Source: Pseudopithomyces maydicus (Eukaryota > Ascomycota > Dothideomycetes > Pleosporales > Didymosphaeriaceae). From it: a DNA stretch of 64,000 nucleotides. The DNA lies in assembly GCA_026873275.1 (NCBI GenBank), contig JANTUC010000012.1, positions 454,001 through 518,000 on the forward strand, in the 5' to 3' direction. Positions within the stretch are counted from its first letter, which is position 1. Each line of letters begins with the position of its first letter. A program made the position numbers and the translations under genes. This document shows, piece after piece, positions 21,924 through 32,726 of this stretch. Under the pieces are notes generated by a model. It searched no databases. It was not told the origin of the DNA and saw nothing but the letters and a program-made list of their open reading frames with translations.

Positions 21924-23197
21924 ATGGCACCCCTACCCGCGTCCCCAGCGCGCGCCACACTGGGCAAGCTAGCGCGGCGCGCCCTCGTCGCCGGCGGGCC
22001 AGCGACGCTGCACCAGATGCAGCTGGGGCGGAGGGGTTGAGCGTCAACCACACGCAGGGCGTGACGCTGGGGGTCATCGCGGCGTATGTGGTTGTGATTG
22101 CGCTGTTGTGGAATCTGCCGTATGTGCGGTGGGTGTTGTGGCCGTTCAAGGTGAGTTTTGTATGTTTTATATACATACATGTATATCTACATATCTATCT
22201 ACCTGTGTCGTTTGTTGGTTTTATACATGTACGGACGGACGGGTATACATGTTTGCATGTGCTTAGACATGTATATATATGTGTGTGTATATATGTATAT
22301 ATATGTATATGCACATGTGTTTGTCATGCCATATCCATCCAACTACACCCATCAAGCATGCCAGACCAACGATACACCGTACTAACACCATACATACAGA
22401 TGCTCGTCATCGCCTTCCACGAATTCGGGCACGCCATAACCGCGTGCTGCACGGGCGGGCGCGTCGAGTCCATCTCTCTGGACCCGCACGAAGGCGGGGT
22501 GACGCACATGCGCGGCGGCAAGCAGGCCTTTACGCTGCCGGCCGGGTACCTGGGGTCGAGCCTGATCGGGGCGCTGCTGACCTTCTGCGGGTTCAACATT
22601 GTGGCGAGCAAGGTCGCCAGCATCGTGCTGGGCGTCTGCTTCCTGCTGACGCTGTGGTGGGCCCGCAAGGACTGGCTGACTATCGTGACCATCTTGCTCG
22701 CCGTGGGATTGCTGGTTGGGTGCTGGTTTATTAAGCATGCCGAGGCGCTGCGCTTTGTTGTGGTGAGTACATGTACATGCTTGAGTGGACACTGCCTACC
22801 TATCTACCTACCTCCTTACCTACCTACCTACCTACCTCCTTACCTACATGTGTATATACGTATCAAAGGGGAGGGTGGGTCACGGTGGGATCCAAAGCTC
22901 GACCTCGATTGCTAACAGACGCAGCTCTTCATCGGCGTCATGTCATCGCTGTACTCGGTGTGGGACATCTGCGACGACCTCATACTGCGCAAGGTGAACT
23001 CGTCCGACGCCAGCGTGTTTGCGAAGCGGTACGGGGGGTCGTCGCAGTGCTGGGGCGTCATCTGGTCGGTCATCAGTCTGCTTTTCATGGTGGCCGGGAT
23101 CCTCGCCGGGCTGGCGGCGTTCAAGCAGAGCTTCGAGCAGCAGCAGGACGACTCGAAGGATTTCATCCCCACGGTGAGGATGCTGTTGAGGATGTAG
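21924..23197 (+). CDS. M50-like membrane metallopeptidase family protein
   Basis: Three exons: 21924-22150, 22400-22762, 22925-23197, about 287 residues. The chain has several membrane helices and the motif HEFGHAIT, the HExxH zinc site of M50-type intramembrane peptidases, in the second exon (about residue 84). It belongs to the fungal M50B-like group, recognised by AFHEFGHAI, GGVTHMRGG, AGYLGSSLIG and YSVWDICDDL. Its substrates are unknown. The ATG at 21924 is out of frame with the rest of exon 1: adding one base in the G4 run at 22025-22028 joins MAPLPASPARATL to LSVNHTQGVTLGV. The first intron is long (249 bases) and filled with TA/CA-rich repeats. The last residues (RMLLRM) look odd; a further intron or frame error there is possible. 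Confidence 0.82.
22160..22330 (+). repeat. TATA/CATA simple repeats inside an intron
   Basis: Repeated TATACATA, ATGTATAT and GTGTGTATAT units fill most of the first intron of the M50-like gene, making it five times longer than neighbouring introns. The second intron has a similar CCTACCTA run at about 22797-22846. Confidence 0.8.
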
Positions 23198-24762
23198 CTG
23201 GCGTGCGGGTTTGTAGAAGCGGTGGTGGATGCGGTATGTAAGGGTAAAATCATCTCAAATGCATGGCTAGGGGTGAGTGGGACTAATCTATGAATCATGT
23301 TAAAAAATAGAAAAACTAAATTATCCTTACGTTGATGGGCTTCAAGAAGCTTCAACTTTGTGCACTTATCTAGATGATTTAGGCGAAGGAACTGGGTCGA
23401 AACTCGAGGAATGGACGCACGGGGAGATTCAAGAGTGCCTTGGGCGGCTATTGGAAGGTTCGTTGGGACTTAAGATAATATGAATCGTGCCTGGGACTGT
23501 CAGAGTTGTTCTTACGAGGGCTACCTGTGGGCAACAATACACTGGTATATACCCGGCATGACCTGTACCGGTCCTTACGACGCTAATTGAAAACCACAAC
23601 TGGTACACCCTTTTCCTTGGCTATCTTCGATTCGACGTCATACGCAACTCTATGTGAAAAAAAATGAATAGAGTCGAATCGAACGTCAAGGGGCGGTTGA
23701 CCTTCCGCTTCTACGCGTTTATCTATGATCATCGTGAGCATCTGCGGTTATGATGTAAACTTGGTTCGATGGCTATCTCCCCGATAAGGAGAGGATTGAT
23801 AGATACCGAGCAGTAGAAGGGGAAGCTGATACGAAGGCGTGGTTGGAACACGGCGGCTTGGCGGGCGGTGGAAGGCATGCATCATGCGCTTACGTTTGCG
23901 TGGGATGTTTGCTTTTGCTGCACGGAGGGGGCATCGTGAAGGGGCATACGCACATGCATCGCGGTGGCATCTGTCACTCTCCTTCAACACCCGGCGGAAG
24001 ATTCTCGTGCCCGTGTCTCGCAGCAGATGCACCGGATGCCAGCCAGCCAGCCAGCCAGAGTATCGATGTCATCCATACACATAGCGCCCGAGAAGCACGC
24101 GCTGGGCCCGTCGCGTATTCAACCCCGCCGCGTCAATCCTGTTAGCTAATGGATACTCCGCCAAATGAACGACAGGGCAAAGACAAACTGTCACGCTCCC
24201 CTCTCGCGTACCGTAGCTTCGTGCGCTGCTGCAGACGCAATGCCCAGCAAAATGGAGCGTGCCGGCGCCATCACGCTGGCCCGAAGGCGCCTGAGAAAGG
24301 ACGGATTCCACGGCGCCAGAGGACGACGGCGCGCCGTGTGTGTGCCAGGCAGCGCACGCAGCTTGCTTGGATGCTTGGATGCTTGGGCTGCGCGCCGTGA
24401 GTTAAATTCAAGACGGGCCTTGAGCCTCCTGCAGGGCCCCGTTGCCCTGTCTCGTTCCCGCTGCTGGTCGCGTCATCCGCTCCTCGTCTTTGTCCATTGT
24501 CGCACCGACGAGAAAGAACCGCTGCCCGTTTGCGCCTGTCCTGTCCTGTCCTGTCCAGTCCAGTCCAGTCCAGTCTCTGAGCTTTCCAACCTCTGACCTG
24601 TCCTTTCGCAACTGCAACTGCAACTGCAACTGCAACTGCAACTGCAACTTCGCACCCAGCACCGTACATACGTACTCGGATTTTCTCAAAACCGAGGCCC
24701 CAGCCCTTTGCGACACCACCTAAACACCAGACGTCCACCCACCAGACGTCCGTCCTCTCACA
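23198..24762. promoter_or_regulatory. intergenic region upstream of the DUF3602 gene
   Basis: 1.57 kb. Short frames occur on both strands but none resembles a protein. Simple repeats crowd the last 230 bases: CCTGT then CCAGT units at about 24536-24575 and seven GCAACT units at 24608-24649. An earlier CCAGCCAG run is at 24042-24057. Confidence 0.45.
24608..24649 (+). repeat. perfect hexanucleotide repeat (GCAACT)7
   Basis: Seven exact copies of GCAACT, ending 113 bases before the DUF3602 start codon. Being perfect, it should be polymorphic between strains. Confidence 0.9.
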
Positions 24763-25431
24763 ATGGCTGACCAGCGCGCCACCCCCGACCGCATTGCGTC
24801 CCACGGCCGCGGCGGCGCCGGTACGTTCACCACCCAGTCCAGTCCACCAGTCCACCAGTCCACCAGTCCACCAGTCCACCAGTCACCAGTCCCCCAACCC
24901 CCCAGCCTCCACCCTCCAAGCGTCTCGTCCCCCTCCGCCCCCTCCCTCCACCGCCCACCCCCTCCCCCTCCACCGCACTAACCTCCCCTCCCCACGTAGG
25001 CAACATCGGCAAAGACGACCCGGCGGCGCACACGACGCCCAAGGACCTCGTGACGCCGACGCTCAAGTCGGAGCACTACACGACGGGCCGCGGCGGCTCG
25101 GGCAACATGGCGAAGAACGACCCCGCCCGCCCGGAGATTGCGCGCGCCGCCCAGGACGTCGAGGCCCCCGCGCACCGCGAGCAGGACGGTCCGCATCACT
25201 ATGGGCGCGGCGGCGCGGCGAACATTGCGGTGCTGAGTGAGGAGGAGAGGAGGCGCGGAGCGGGGAGAAGGAGAAGGAGAAGGAGGGTGGGAGTGGGAGT
25301 GGGAGTGGGAATGGGAATGGGAGTGGGAATGGGAGTGGGGGGAGGAAGAGCGGGGAGGAGGGCGCGGCGAGGGAGAGGGGGTTCGTGGATAAGGGGAAGG
25401 AGTTGTTGCAGAAGTTGGGGGGAAGAAGTAG
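24763..25431 (+). CDS. DUF3602 family protein (Par32-like GRGG repeats), frame broken near the end
   Basis: Two exons, 24763-24820 and 25000-25431. Three GRGG repeats define DUF3602: SHGRGGAGNIGKD, TTGRGGSGNMAKN and HYGRGGAANIAVL. The yeast relative Par32 is a phosphoprotein tied to TORC1 control of ammonium permeases; transfer of that role here is inference. After SEEERRR the frame becomes an unlikely Arg/Val/Gly string. One extra base in the G4 run at 25262-25265 gives a Lys/Glu then Gly/Ser/Asn-rich linker and GFVDKGKELLQKLGG. A second extra base in the G6 run at 25417-25422 gives the expected Lys-Lys stop at 25429-25431. The corrected length is 163 residues. The intron is 179 bases and carries CCAGTCCAC repeats. 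Confidence 0.8.
24834..24890 (+). repeat. CCAGTCCAC-type tandem repeat in the DUF3602 intron
   Basis: Repeats of about nine bases (CCAGTCCAC and variants) occupy the first third of the intron. Confidence 0.75.
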
Positions 25432-26937
25432 GGTGGATAGATGGATGGATGTGTGGATGGGCGGATGGATGAATGGATGTGCTGGGCTGGTAAGGTGTGG
25501 TGTGGTGTGGTGTGGTGTGGTGCGGTGGTGCTGAGGCTGCATGCTTGTTGGGCCTGCTCGGTTTTCCGGCCTGCTTTTGTGTGGGCTTGCTTCGATTACG
25601 ATATCCCTGGGGCGTGGTTTGCGGGTGGCTGGGGAGTTGGGTTTGTTTAGGGAGGAATCGCGTTTTGATTCTCGTTGCTGGGTGTGACGTTTCTGGTCGA
25701 CACACATGACATGTTCATTCACTGCCTGTGACAATGACAGACCGTATCTAACAAGCTCTGAAAAAGCCCTAGGCATTGCCCAGGTGCGCCGCTTCGAAGT
25801 GAGTGGCCATTGGCGCTGACACTGGCCGTTCGTCATCACGCCTTCCATTGGCAGTGATGCCACACCAGCCAATTGCCATTTTCCAAGAAAATACTCAAAC
25901 CATGTACGGTAGATAAATACAGCACAGCCCCGCTGGGTCTAGGCACTGTTCTCAGGGCCAGGGCAAGAATCCGGTCGTTTCTTCATGGGATTTTTGCCGC
26001 AGTCGCCACCGAGCAGGTGGGGTAGACTACATGGCGGGGCATTCACCGCGTCCATTCCGAGTCGACTCGACTCGCCACGACCGAAGAAGAAACGCATGTT
26101 TTTCTTTTTCAAGACACAACACGCTTCTCCGGTTCGATTACTATGCCACACGCCTAACCTCGGTCTGCGGCCGCAGAATCTTCCTCTCGCCTTGCGCCTT
26201 TCTCCGCTGCCCGTCGCGCTCCTAGGGGAACCCTACTGTATGCCCACGTGTGCACCTAGTGGATCTCCCAACCATATACAGTGGTTCGCGCCGTGGTCTT
26301 GCTTCAGTCCTCGAACCGTCACACCCACACCTCCACCGATGGGAGATGCTAAGATGCTTTGCATCGGCAACGTGCAGAACCTACACGTGCACTAGCCGGC
26401 ACGCCCGTTCGATTGGCACATCTCGGTGCTCACTTCGAGCTCTCGGAGCAACGCCGCCCGCCACAAGTACATAGACTACCAGTACATGCGTACCAATGCC
26501 ACTCCGGCCGGTACTAGCTTCCCTTCGCACGAGCGTGTCTGCGCTCGTCTGCGGTGCTTATCCGCCTTCGCACGCGCCTACTGCCGCATCCAGGTCGCCA
26601 TGCCGTTGCGCCCAACGCCCATGCAGCCAGCGTCACATGTGTTTGTTCCCGATTGGGTGGCCGTCCTGTCCTGCCAGGTGCCGCGTCTGCGGTCCTCCGT
26701 TTAGAGCTCCCGCTGCCGTGGTGATCGTCGAGCGCACCGCTTATATCCGGTGACATATATGTAGGTAAGGCTGGGGGGAGATACATAGGCTGGTGGTGCT
26801 TTAAGACATAGCGCGGGGCCGTTGTGTACATACGTACATACATACACACATACAAACGTATATACATACACACGTATATGTGTGCATATATACCCCATCG
26901 GACGGAAGGACGTTAACCCAGTCACGAAACGGCGAAC
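25432..26937. other. intergenic region upstream of the oxygenase gene
   Basis: 1.5 kb with no supported gene. It holds a GTGTG-type run at about 25496-25523 and an ATACATAC-rich run at about 26823-26895, just before the oxygenase start at 26938. Confidence 0.45.
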
Positions 26938-28138
26938 ATGTCAACGATTGAGACGGAAACGGAGACGTACGTTCACTATCACGATGGCGGGGTCCCTGGG
27001 AAGCGGCGAGTCTTGACGGGGAAGGCGGCGCTGCCGACGTTTAACGAGGTGCCCAAGATCGACATGCGGCGCATCTACTCGGACAGTCTGGATGATCGCA
27101 AAGAGCTGGCGGAGGAGGTGGGCGCGGCGTGCAGGAATGTGGGCTTCTTCTACGCGGTCAACCACGGCGTGGACGAGCAGTTGCTGGACGACACGTTTAA
27201 GGCTGTTGCGAGGTTCTTCGATCTCCCCACCGAAGTCAAGATGGAGGTGCACAATCAGAAGACGGAGAAGTTTAGAGGGTCAGTACGCTCGTCTGCTGCC
27301 ATCCCCCCAGTTTATACATCCATCCATCCATCCATCCATCCATCCATCCATCCCACCCACATAACTAACCACCACCCCAGCTACGAAGCCTTCCTCGAAG
27401 GCAAACTCGACCCCAGCACCCGCGGCGACCTCAAAGAAGGCTTCCTCATGGGCGAAGACGCGACGGACCCAGAGCAAAACCGGCCCATCACCCCATCGAC
27501 CTCCACCCCCGCAACCAATGGCCGACCCACCCCTCGGCCACCTTCTTCCGCCCCGCCATCTACGCCTACTACAACGCGATGCTCGCCTTCTCGCGGCGCC
27601 TCCTCCGCATCTTCGCGCTGGCCCTCTCCCTCCCAGAATCCCACTTCGACGCCCTCTCCACGACCCCCATGACCAACGTCCGCGCCGTGCACTACCCGCC
27701 CCAGGACTCGGACGCCGACGTCGGCATCGGCGCCCACACGGATTTCTGCTGGTTCACCCTCGTGTGCCAGAGCAGGACGGCGTACCCCGCGCTCGAGGTG
27801 CTGAACGGGAACGGCGTGTGGGTGCCCGTGGAGCACGAGCCCAATACCTTCGTGGTGAACATTGCGGATTTCCTGAAGCTGGTGACGGGGGGCAGGTGGA
27901 TGAGCACGGTGCATAGGGTGCGGAATGTGGGGGTGAGGAGAGGTACAGTATGCCGTTTTTCTTTAGCCCGAATGAGGAGGCGAGGGTTAGTGTGTTGGAG
28001 GGGTTTAGGGAGGAGGGGCGGGAGTATGAGGAGTTTGGGGTCGGGGAGTATTTCCAGAGGAGGTTGGATATTGATCGGAGGACGCATTTGGAGGGGGAAG
28101 GGGAGGAGGGGAAAGGGAAGGGGAGACCGTATACTTGA
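26938..28138 (+). CDS. 2-oxoglutarate/Fe(II) dioxygenase, isopenicillin-N-synthase-like, two frame breaks
   Basis: Two exons, 26938-27278 and 27381-28138. The N-terminal DIOX_N domain reads PTFNEVPKIDMRRIY and VGFFYAVNHGVDEQLLDD. In the catalytic domain the iron-binding H-x-D is in IGAHTDFCW and the distal His in STVHRVRN; the co-substrate-binding R-x-S is in ERYSMPFFFSPN. These lie in three different frames as read. One extra base in the CCC at 27484-27486 joins EDATDPEQN to HHPIDLHPRNQWP. One extra G in the G5 run at 27929-27933 joins RVRNVGG to EERYSMPFF. The corrected protein has 366 residues. It should oxidise a small metabolite using oxygen and 2-oxoglutarate; the substrate is unknown. 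The intron contains nine CATC units. The C-terminal tail is Gly/Glu/Lys-rich. Confidence 0.82.
27317..27352 (+). repeat. (CATC)9 in the oxygenase intron
   Basis: Nine perfect CATC units within the 102-base intron. Confidence 0.9.
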
Positions 28139-28430
28139 TGGCGGGGGAGTGTTGGGGTGGAGGGGTGGTTATGCTCATGATATGACAGGTTTATTTATAC
28201 ATATTCAACCACGCCCGTTTTCAATCGTCACAAGAGGGGTCGACAGCTTTTTCTCCACTATAACCATTTTCATCCAGTCAGCTACTCTGCTGCCGCTTTA
28301 TCTGAACACAAAACAAAACACACATATTGAACAAATCTATTCCTTGCAGTGCTATCTCAACGATGAATAATCTCGCAAAGTCACCACGAATGTTACACGC
28401 GTACATGGCCAAAACCGCAACTCCCAGCTC

Positions 28431-29013
28431 CTATCCAGCAGCAGCACTCTTCCGCCCTGACACCACACTCTTCACCGACACCACATTCCGGACCCGCACA
28501 TCCCCCAGGATCCTACTAATCGGCCGCGCACTCCCCGTCGGCGTAAGACTCCTATACAGTAGCCCCCTGTGAATCTCCCCCGTGTACAATCCGCTGTCCG
28601 CCCTCTGTCCGCGCGCCCCTGCGAGCGTGGGGAGGTCGGCGGAAGGAAGCACGGCACAAGGGATCTCGACACAAGGGATCTCGACAGAAGGAAGCGCAGC
28701 CAAAGGAAGCGCTTCAGAAAGGCGCGCAGCAGAAGGACCCCCGCCGAAGGCAACCCAACAGAATGCCCCCCACCGCAGCAGCACGCCCGTCTCCAAACAC
28801 CACCGCCCCGTACGCGGCCTCGGGAATCGGTTTCCGCAAAAGACAGCGCGGGGTCGCGGGAGGTCGAGCGGAGACGTCGACCCAGCGCTCGAACGAGTGC
28901 GTGCTGGTGGAGTAGTGGCCGGCCATGGTGGCGCGGTAGACGGCTTCGCGGCCGAGGCGGTCTTCGCGGGCGTTGGGGGTTTCGGGCGCGAGGCGGGTGA
29001 GGAGGGAGCCCAT
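28431..29013 (-). CDS. unrecognised small protein, probably frame-broken
   Basis: I do not recognise it. From the ATG at 29013 the protein begins MGSLLTRLAPETPNARED and reads well through SFERWVDVSARP and AYGAVVFGDG to about 28790. Downstream, another frame reads GLYTGEIHRGLLYRSLTP and RILGDVRVRNVVSVKS to a stop at 28431-28433, again protein-like. Joining the two needs two added bases in between, one plausibly in the G6 run near 28767-28772 and one nearer 28600. The joined length would be about 194 residues. It is convergent with the oxygenase gene, 292 bases away. Both ends look real, but the middle is uncertain. Confidence 0.4.
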
Positions 29014-29491
29014 TGTGAGTTTTCTTTTTCGTCTTTGTTTACTGGTTAAGTATGGGAGGGGTGGTTCTGGGGTTATTCTGGGGTGGTTCACGGGGAAGGG
29101 GTTGTAGGGTAGGTCTCGGTGTAGTGGTGTCCTGGTGAGTGTTTATGGGAGGGATTGATTTGGGCATTGTTTTGTGAGGACGGTGTTGTGAAGGCATGAT
29201 GTTGGATGTGGGGAGTTTGAAGTACATGTCTCGTTCGTTGGAACAAAGTAAAATCTGAATCGTGAGAATCTCATTGTCATTTGTCCGAATTTTTCTAAGA
29301 CACTGACTATGGATGACGGGGGACTTGTCCAACCAAGTCTGCCCCCTGAGCTATCTATTGGAAAGAACCCGGTCACTTACCAGGTTCCTCCATCTTATCC
29401 AGGTTTGAGTCTCTATTCGCACAATGCCATGGCGAACTTAGGCTCCCATATGACCACCCCTCAACACTCACCACCCCTCTGATCGACCCCC
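29014..29491. other. intergenic region with one hairpin
   Basis: 478 bases between two reverse-strand genes. It contains an inverted repeat at 29318-29346 and no open frame of note. Confidence 0.4.
29318..29346. repeat. small inverted repeat (hairpin)
   Basis: GGGGG ACTTG and CAAGT CTG CCCCC flank the loop TCCAAC, giving two five-pair stem segments with a three-base bulge. No function is evident. Confidence 0.6.
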
Positions 29492-30109
29492 CTATCTACG
29501 CCCCCTATCACCGCCATCTGGCACTTGAAGACCATTCACCTTGCGCTTCGACATCCCCGTGAGAATGCGAATCCCCCTACGACGCTGCATCCCATTAGCA
29601 TTCCCCACACGTCCACCAGCAGACGGAATCTCCGGCAGCGGACGCGGCGAGACCTCCCGAAGCGGCGTGTCCGGCTCGTGAGCCGCGAGCGCCAGCTCCG
29701 TCATGCGGTTCAGCGTATCTACCGAGTACTCCGACGCCGCTTGAGCCGCGCCGCCATAAACATCCAAGTCCCCATCTGGGGCGTCGTCGTTGTCGCGCAG
29801 GCCCCCGAGTGGCAAGGCGCCGCTGACCTGGTAGACGGGCCCGGTGCGCTCGTAGCTGAAGTCGGGCGGGATGACCACGCCTGAAGCCGTGGTGTACGCT
29901 TTGGGGACGAAGTTGCGGGGCTGGCGGAGGTCGGTGGAGATGGGATGGGGGAGGGGCGAGGTGGGCTGGATGGGCGCGTTGGGGTGCTGGTAGAAGTTTG
30001 CGTTGGTCACGGCGGGATGGGCAGATGCATGTGGGACGGTGGAGGCACCGTGCTTTTCTTTGCGAGGCTTGATGTGTAGGAAAGACTTGAGCTTCTTCCG
30101 GACACCCAT
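29492..30109 (-). CDS. unrecognised basic, largely disordered protein
   Basis: 205 residues from the ATG at 30109. It begins MGVRKKLKSFLHIKPRKEKH, a strongly basic amphipathic segment, and continues through a Pro/His-rich disordered stretch. A central block has more ordered character: NFVPKAYTTASGVVIPPDFS and SVDTLNRMTELALAAHEPDT. The tail is basic (MQRRRGIRILTGMSKRK). No catalytic motif, signal peptide or membrane helix is seen. The N-terminal pattern Met-Gly-x-x-x-x resembles an N-myristoylation context, and the basic stretch could favour membrane association; that is inference only. It shares an upstream region of about 230 bases with the end of the next reverse-strand gene. Confidence 0.65.
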   Translation of the reverse strand: MGVRKKLKSFLHIKPRKEKHGASTVPHASAHPAVTNANFYQHPNAPIQPTSPLPHPISTDLRQPRNFVPKAYTTASGVVIPPDFSYERTGPVYQVSGALPLGGLRDNDDAPDGDLDVYGGAAQAASEYSVDTLNRMTELALAAHEPDTPLREVSPRPLPEIPSAGGRVGNANGMQRRRGIRILTGMSKRKVNGLQVPDGGDRGRR

Positions 30110-30341
30110 GGTGGCTGCTGTTAGTTGAGTGTTGAGGTTTGCGTGCGTGGATGGTACGGCGGCGTGATTCAGGCGTCACTTTGTATAGAGAGGTGAGGCG
30201 CATATTTAACACGGTCCCCTGCTTTTGAGGTTGCCTGTGAGCAACGGTGCGAGTGAAAATGCGTGTGCATTGTGTACTTGGTGGAATGAAATAGACCACT
30301 TGACCCGTGATAGTCTCGAGAACTTTCATTCGCCATGTTAG

Positions 30342-32063
30342 TCAGGCGCCTTCTTCCCCTCGTACCTCCCTTCGCTTGTTCTCGACGTGCGCAATAGTCA
30401 CTGTGTTGATACCCGCTTCGTGTGCTTCGTCATATCTTTTCCTCGCAGATCTGGCTAGAAGGGGTGCTCCGCTGCCGAACATGATATCCATATCCTCGAG
30501 GGCCACACCCTTGGTCTCGGGAACAAATAGGTATGCAAAGGTGAATGCAATAACTGTGCAGGTACCGAAGAAAATGAAAGTCCCGTATGTGATATTTGCA
30601 ACCATGTGCGGCAGCGAGTACACCACAATAAACTGAGCGAGCCACTGCATGCACACGGCACACATCTAGATAAGGTTAGCAAAGCATTCCTAGGGATTTG
30701 ATGGGATAACGGACCATGCCTAATGTTCGAACTCTGTTCGGCAACACCTCACTTGCGAAGATCCAAGGGATACCATTCCAAGAAAATCCATAGAAGATAG
30801 CGTAGATGTATATCATCGCCAATGCCGCCTGGCTCCCAGAGTCTCTTGCCGGCGTCTTACCGTTAAAGCTTCCGCTGAGCGCAGAGTAGCCTGCGAGATA
30901 GAACATGGCCACCATGGCCCCTACAGCGCCCACGAGGAGCGCAGGTCGTCTGCCAAAGCGATCGACAAAAAACACCATAAAGACGAGTGTCGTGAACATT
31001 TTTACTAGGCCGTATATCCCGGTCGCTAGAAGGCCGACAGATGTTCCCTTGTACCCTATCGCCTTCAAGATTGTGGGCGAATAGTAGTTGATCGCATTTA
31101 TTCCCGTCAAGTTCTGGAGAAGCATTAGCAATACGCTGATAATGACTCGGTTCCGGATTCCCGGCGCGCCAATCTCGCGGAAAATCTGGACAAAGCTACG
31201 TCGTCCGCCGCTGGCTTCCAGCTCGTGGGTGATGGAGGCTTGGATCTCTTCCATCTCGGCTCTGATGTAGTCATGCTCGGCAGGCAGATTGCGGACCCAG
31301 CACAGCGCTTTCGTTGCTTGTGACAGTCTGTTTTTCGATACCAGCCAGCGCGGCGATTCGATGATAAAAGGCATGCTGACCAGCAACAGCCCGGCGGGGA
31401 TGAATTGCACAGCAACGGGGATGTGCCACTGCTTGTCAAGCGTTCCAGGGATGTTCTTCTCCACGCCGTAGTTGATCCAGAAGCCGAACACAAGCGCGGT
31501 CTGCAACATGATTTCGAAGACGCCGACTAGCCTTCCTCGTATCAGAGCCGGGCTGCATTCTGCGATGTAAATTGGAATCATGGTCGAAGTGGCTCCGATG
31601 GCCAATCCCGTGAGGGCACGACCAGCATACAAAAGCCCGAGCGTGCCGTGGAGCATGAGTCCCGCACCCACCATGAAGAGGGCTCCACCGCCCATGATGG
31701 TGATCTTCCGGCCCCATCGCTCGGCAACGAAAAACCCGGCAATGGCCCCAAAGAAGGCCCCAGCCTGGAAAGTTGACACGATGTTCGAGGAGAGGTTGGT
31801 CAGCTCCTTGGACGAGACGGTGTCCAGGCCGAACCGGTGCTTGAAAGAGGGCAGCGCAAGTGTGCCGCCAATGAATGCGCTGTCGTATCCATACATCGCC
31901 GAAGCCTTTCGTCGCGTTAGATAACCCGTATGCCCCAATTATCTCGACCAATACTTGCCCATGCCGCCGAGAAGGCGAGGATGTACGGTCGCGCTCCATA
32001 GATTTCGTCCGGTATGTTGGAATGCACATGGGCGTCCTCTTTCAGGGCGAAAGGGTTCCTCAT
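30342..32063 (-). CDS. MFS sugar/quinate-type permease with a GC-AG intron
   Basis: Three exons on the reverse strand: 31959-32063, 30715-31905 and 30342-30665, giving 539 residues. Sugar-porter signatures are YGYDSAFIGGTLALPSF, ERWGRK, GRALTGLAIGA, ESPRWLVSKNR, NLTGINAINYYSPTI, VDRFGRRPALLVG and VPETKGVALEDMD. The first junction is in phase only if the donor is GCAAGT at 31958-31953, the consensus for the minor GC-AG intron class: AFSAAW joins to ASAMYGYDS. The closest characterised groups are quinate and hexose permeases. The divergent dehydrogenase and the nearby dehydroshikimate dehydratase-like gene make a quinate- or shikimate-type substrate attractive, but this is inference. Confidence 0.88.
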
Positions 32064-32726
32064 TTTCTATGGAGCTCGCCTAGGGAGTTACTAGACAGGC
32101 GATGACGACGTCGCGATCGAAGCTCCAGCTCCAGGGAAAGAATTGCGACCAACGGACGGCAATCGCTATTTAAAACCGCTGTTTCATTCCCCCCAATCGC
32201 CCGGGCGAGTCATAGCCCCTCTGAGGGGAAAAGTTTCTCCCCAAATTTTCTGTCCCTTTGCCCACGGGGGCCGGCGTATCCTTCTCCACAGGCTACGGCT
32301 CAGCTACCTGATTCATTGGCACCTAGCGCGGCGACAGCTCCAGGGGGGCTACGAGCAGGTCACGTGGCGTCCGCTGGCACTACCCGACATCGGCTACGCG
32401 TGCTGCTGGAGTCGGTGTGCTGGATAACCGGCCGCGCTACGCAGCAACGACGACCGGTGAGGTGTAGTCTCCATTATTTGTGTATCAGAAGGGGTGCAAT
32501 GGACCGGCCTTTACTGTACGGTGACGCAACGGATCGGTGGAACGACGGGCAGGTGGAGCCACTACTCCCGGACCCTCCTAAACTCAAAATCTTCAAAACA
32601 TGACGAAGAGGCAGATTACACCGATAATAAAGCTCCCCGCACGACCTCGCAGCTAGAGGAACATACCCCAAACGTTCACGTTCCCGTCCCCGTCCCCGTT
32701 CCTGTTCCCCATTTTGAACATTCACC
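32064..32726. promoter_or_regulatory. bidirectional promoter of permease and dehydrogenase
   Basis: 663 bases separate the divergent starts at 32063 (reverse) and 32727 (forward), so common control is likely. The last 60 bases before the dehydrogenase start are pyrimidine-rich, with repeated CCCGTT/CCCCGT units at about 32671-32710. No gene lies inside. Confidence 0.6.

Noticed and set aside
22160..27352. Arrays of short repeats as a CRISPR-like locus
   Set aside because: The repeats are simple microsatellites without unique spacers, and the organism is a fungus.
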